64,000 nucleotides of DNA from Siphlonurus alternatus (Eukaryota; Arthropoda; Insecta; Ephemeroptera; Siphlonuridae). The DNA is taken from NCBI GenBank assembly GCA_949825025.1, contig OX463778.1, positions 10,096,733 through 10,160,732 of the forward strand. The letters run 5' to 3'. The position numbers and the translations under genes were made by a program. The notes under the pieces were generated by a model. That model was not told the origin of the DNA. It was given only the letters and a program-made list of their open reading frames with translations, and searched no databases. This document shows, piece after piece, positions 63,851 through 64,000 of this stretch; positions within the stretch are counted from its first letter, which is position 1, and every line of letters begins with the position of its first letter.

Positions 63851-63928
63851 AGAGCACTGTAGTGGGGGCATACATGACCAAAATGTGTCAATAGCCCCAA
63901 AATACCAACCAATCAATCAATCAATCAG

Positions 63929-64000
63929 AGTACTGTAGTTCTCCAAACTGTCACTTCGACCAACGCGTCGCTAGTGCAGCTGACATGCGTCAACGACCCT
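63929..64000 (+). CDS. Start of an Ig exon of a second receptor copy (partial)
   Basis: After TCAATCAG the frame reads STVVLQTVTSTNASLVQLTC then VNDP to the window edge. The receptor's exon 2 at 45215 reads STVVLQTATSTNSSLVQLTC. Nucleotide identity is high over 60 bases. The two bases that complete the phase-1 codon in the first copy are missing at this acceptor, so the join or first exon must differ. A stray piece of the same exon start (AGAGCACTGTAGT) lies at 63851-63863. The copy continues outside the window, so its integrity is unknown. Confidence 0.75.

Overview
This is AT-rich, intron-bearing animal nuclear DNA, not bacterial: exons are short and GC-rich, joined by GT...AG introns, and set in repeat-dense DNA. 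A chitin-binding (CBM14/peritrophin-A) gene cluster, a C-type lysozyme and a TATA plus TCAGT-type initiator suggest an arthropod, possibly a crustacean or chelicerate. That assignment is an inference; no species is named.

Layout. 1-5.6 kb: no gene, only hairpin MITEs and a 5S-derived SINE nested in a foldback element. 5.6-27.2 kb: three tandem minus-strand copies of a three-exon secreted chitin-binding protein (5606-7633, 11145-16686, 24858-27224). Copy 2 has a one-base frameshift. The copies are separated and inflated by mobile DNA: a 2.57-kb TTAA-flanked element in intron 2 of copy 2, and a 4.06-kb LTR retrotransposon without coding capacity, with matching LTRs and a 4-bp target duplication, at 17889-21945. 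27-34.7 kb: repeats, a nested foldback element, a full 5S-type SINE and a dead retrotransposon fragment. 34.8-38.1 kb: a fourth, divergent four-exon chitin-binding gene on the minus strand. 39.6-41.6 kb: a tRNA-type SINE, then a two-exon C-type lysozyme gene on the plus strand that is frameshifted twice and has a hairpin MITE between its TATA box and its ATG.

43.0-59.3 kb holds the most interesting gene. It is a 12-exon plus-strand gene whose intron phases all agree, predicting an 817-residue type I membrane protein: signal peptide, Ig-like domain, beta-sandwich/MAM-like ectodomain, Thr/Pro mucin stalk, one transmembrane helix, and a long tail with nine tyrosines in repeated YEEM and YGN(V/F/L) motifs. 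It looks like an immune-type or adhesion receptor that I do not recognise as a named family. The start of a second copy of its Ig exon lies at the right edge (63929-64000), so the gene is probably one of a tandem family.

60.0-61.7 kb is a 5'-truncated non-LTR retrotransposon on the minus strand. The rest is simple repeats and MITEs. No intact tRNA or rRNA gene and no CRISPR array were seen. Taken together, the window pairs barrier or cuticle chitin-binding proteins, a decayed lysozyme and a putative signalling receptor; a shared role in mucosal or cuticular defence is only an inference from proximity.
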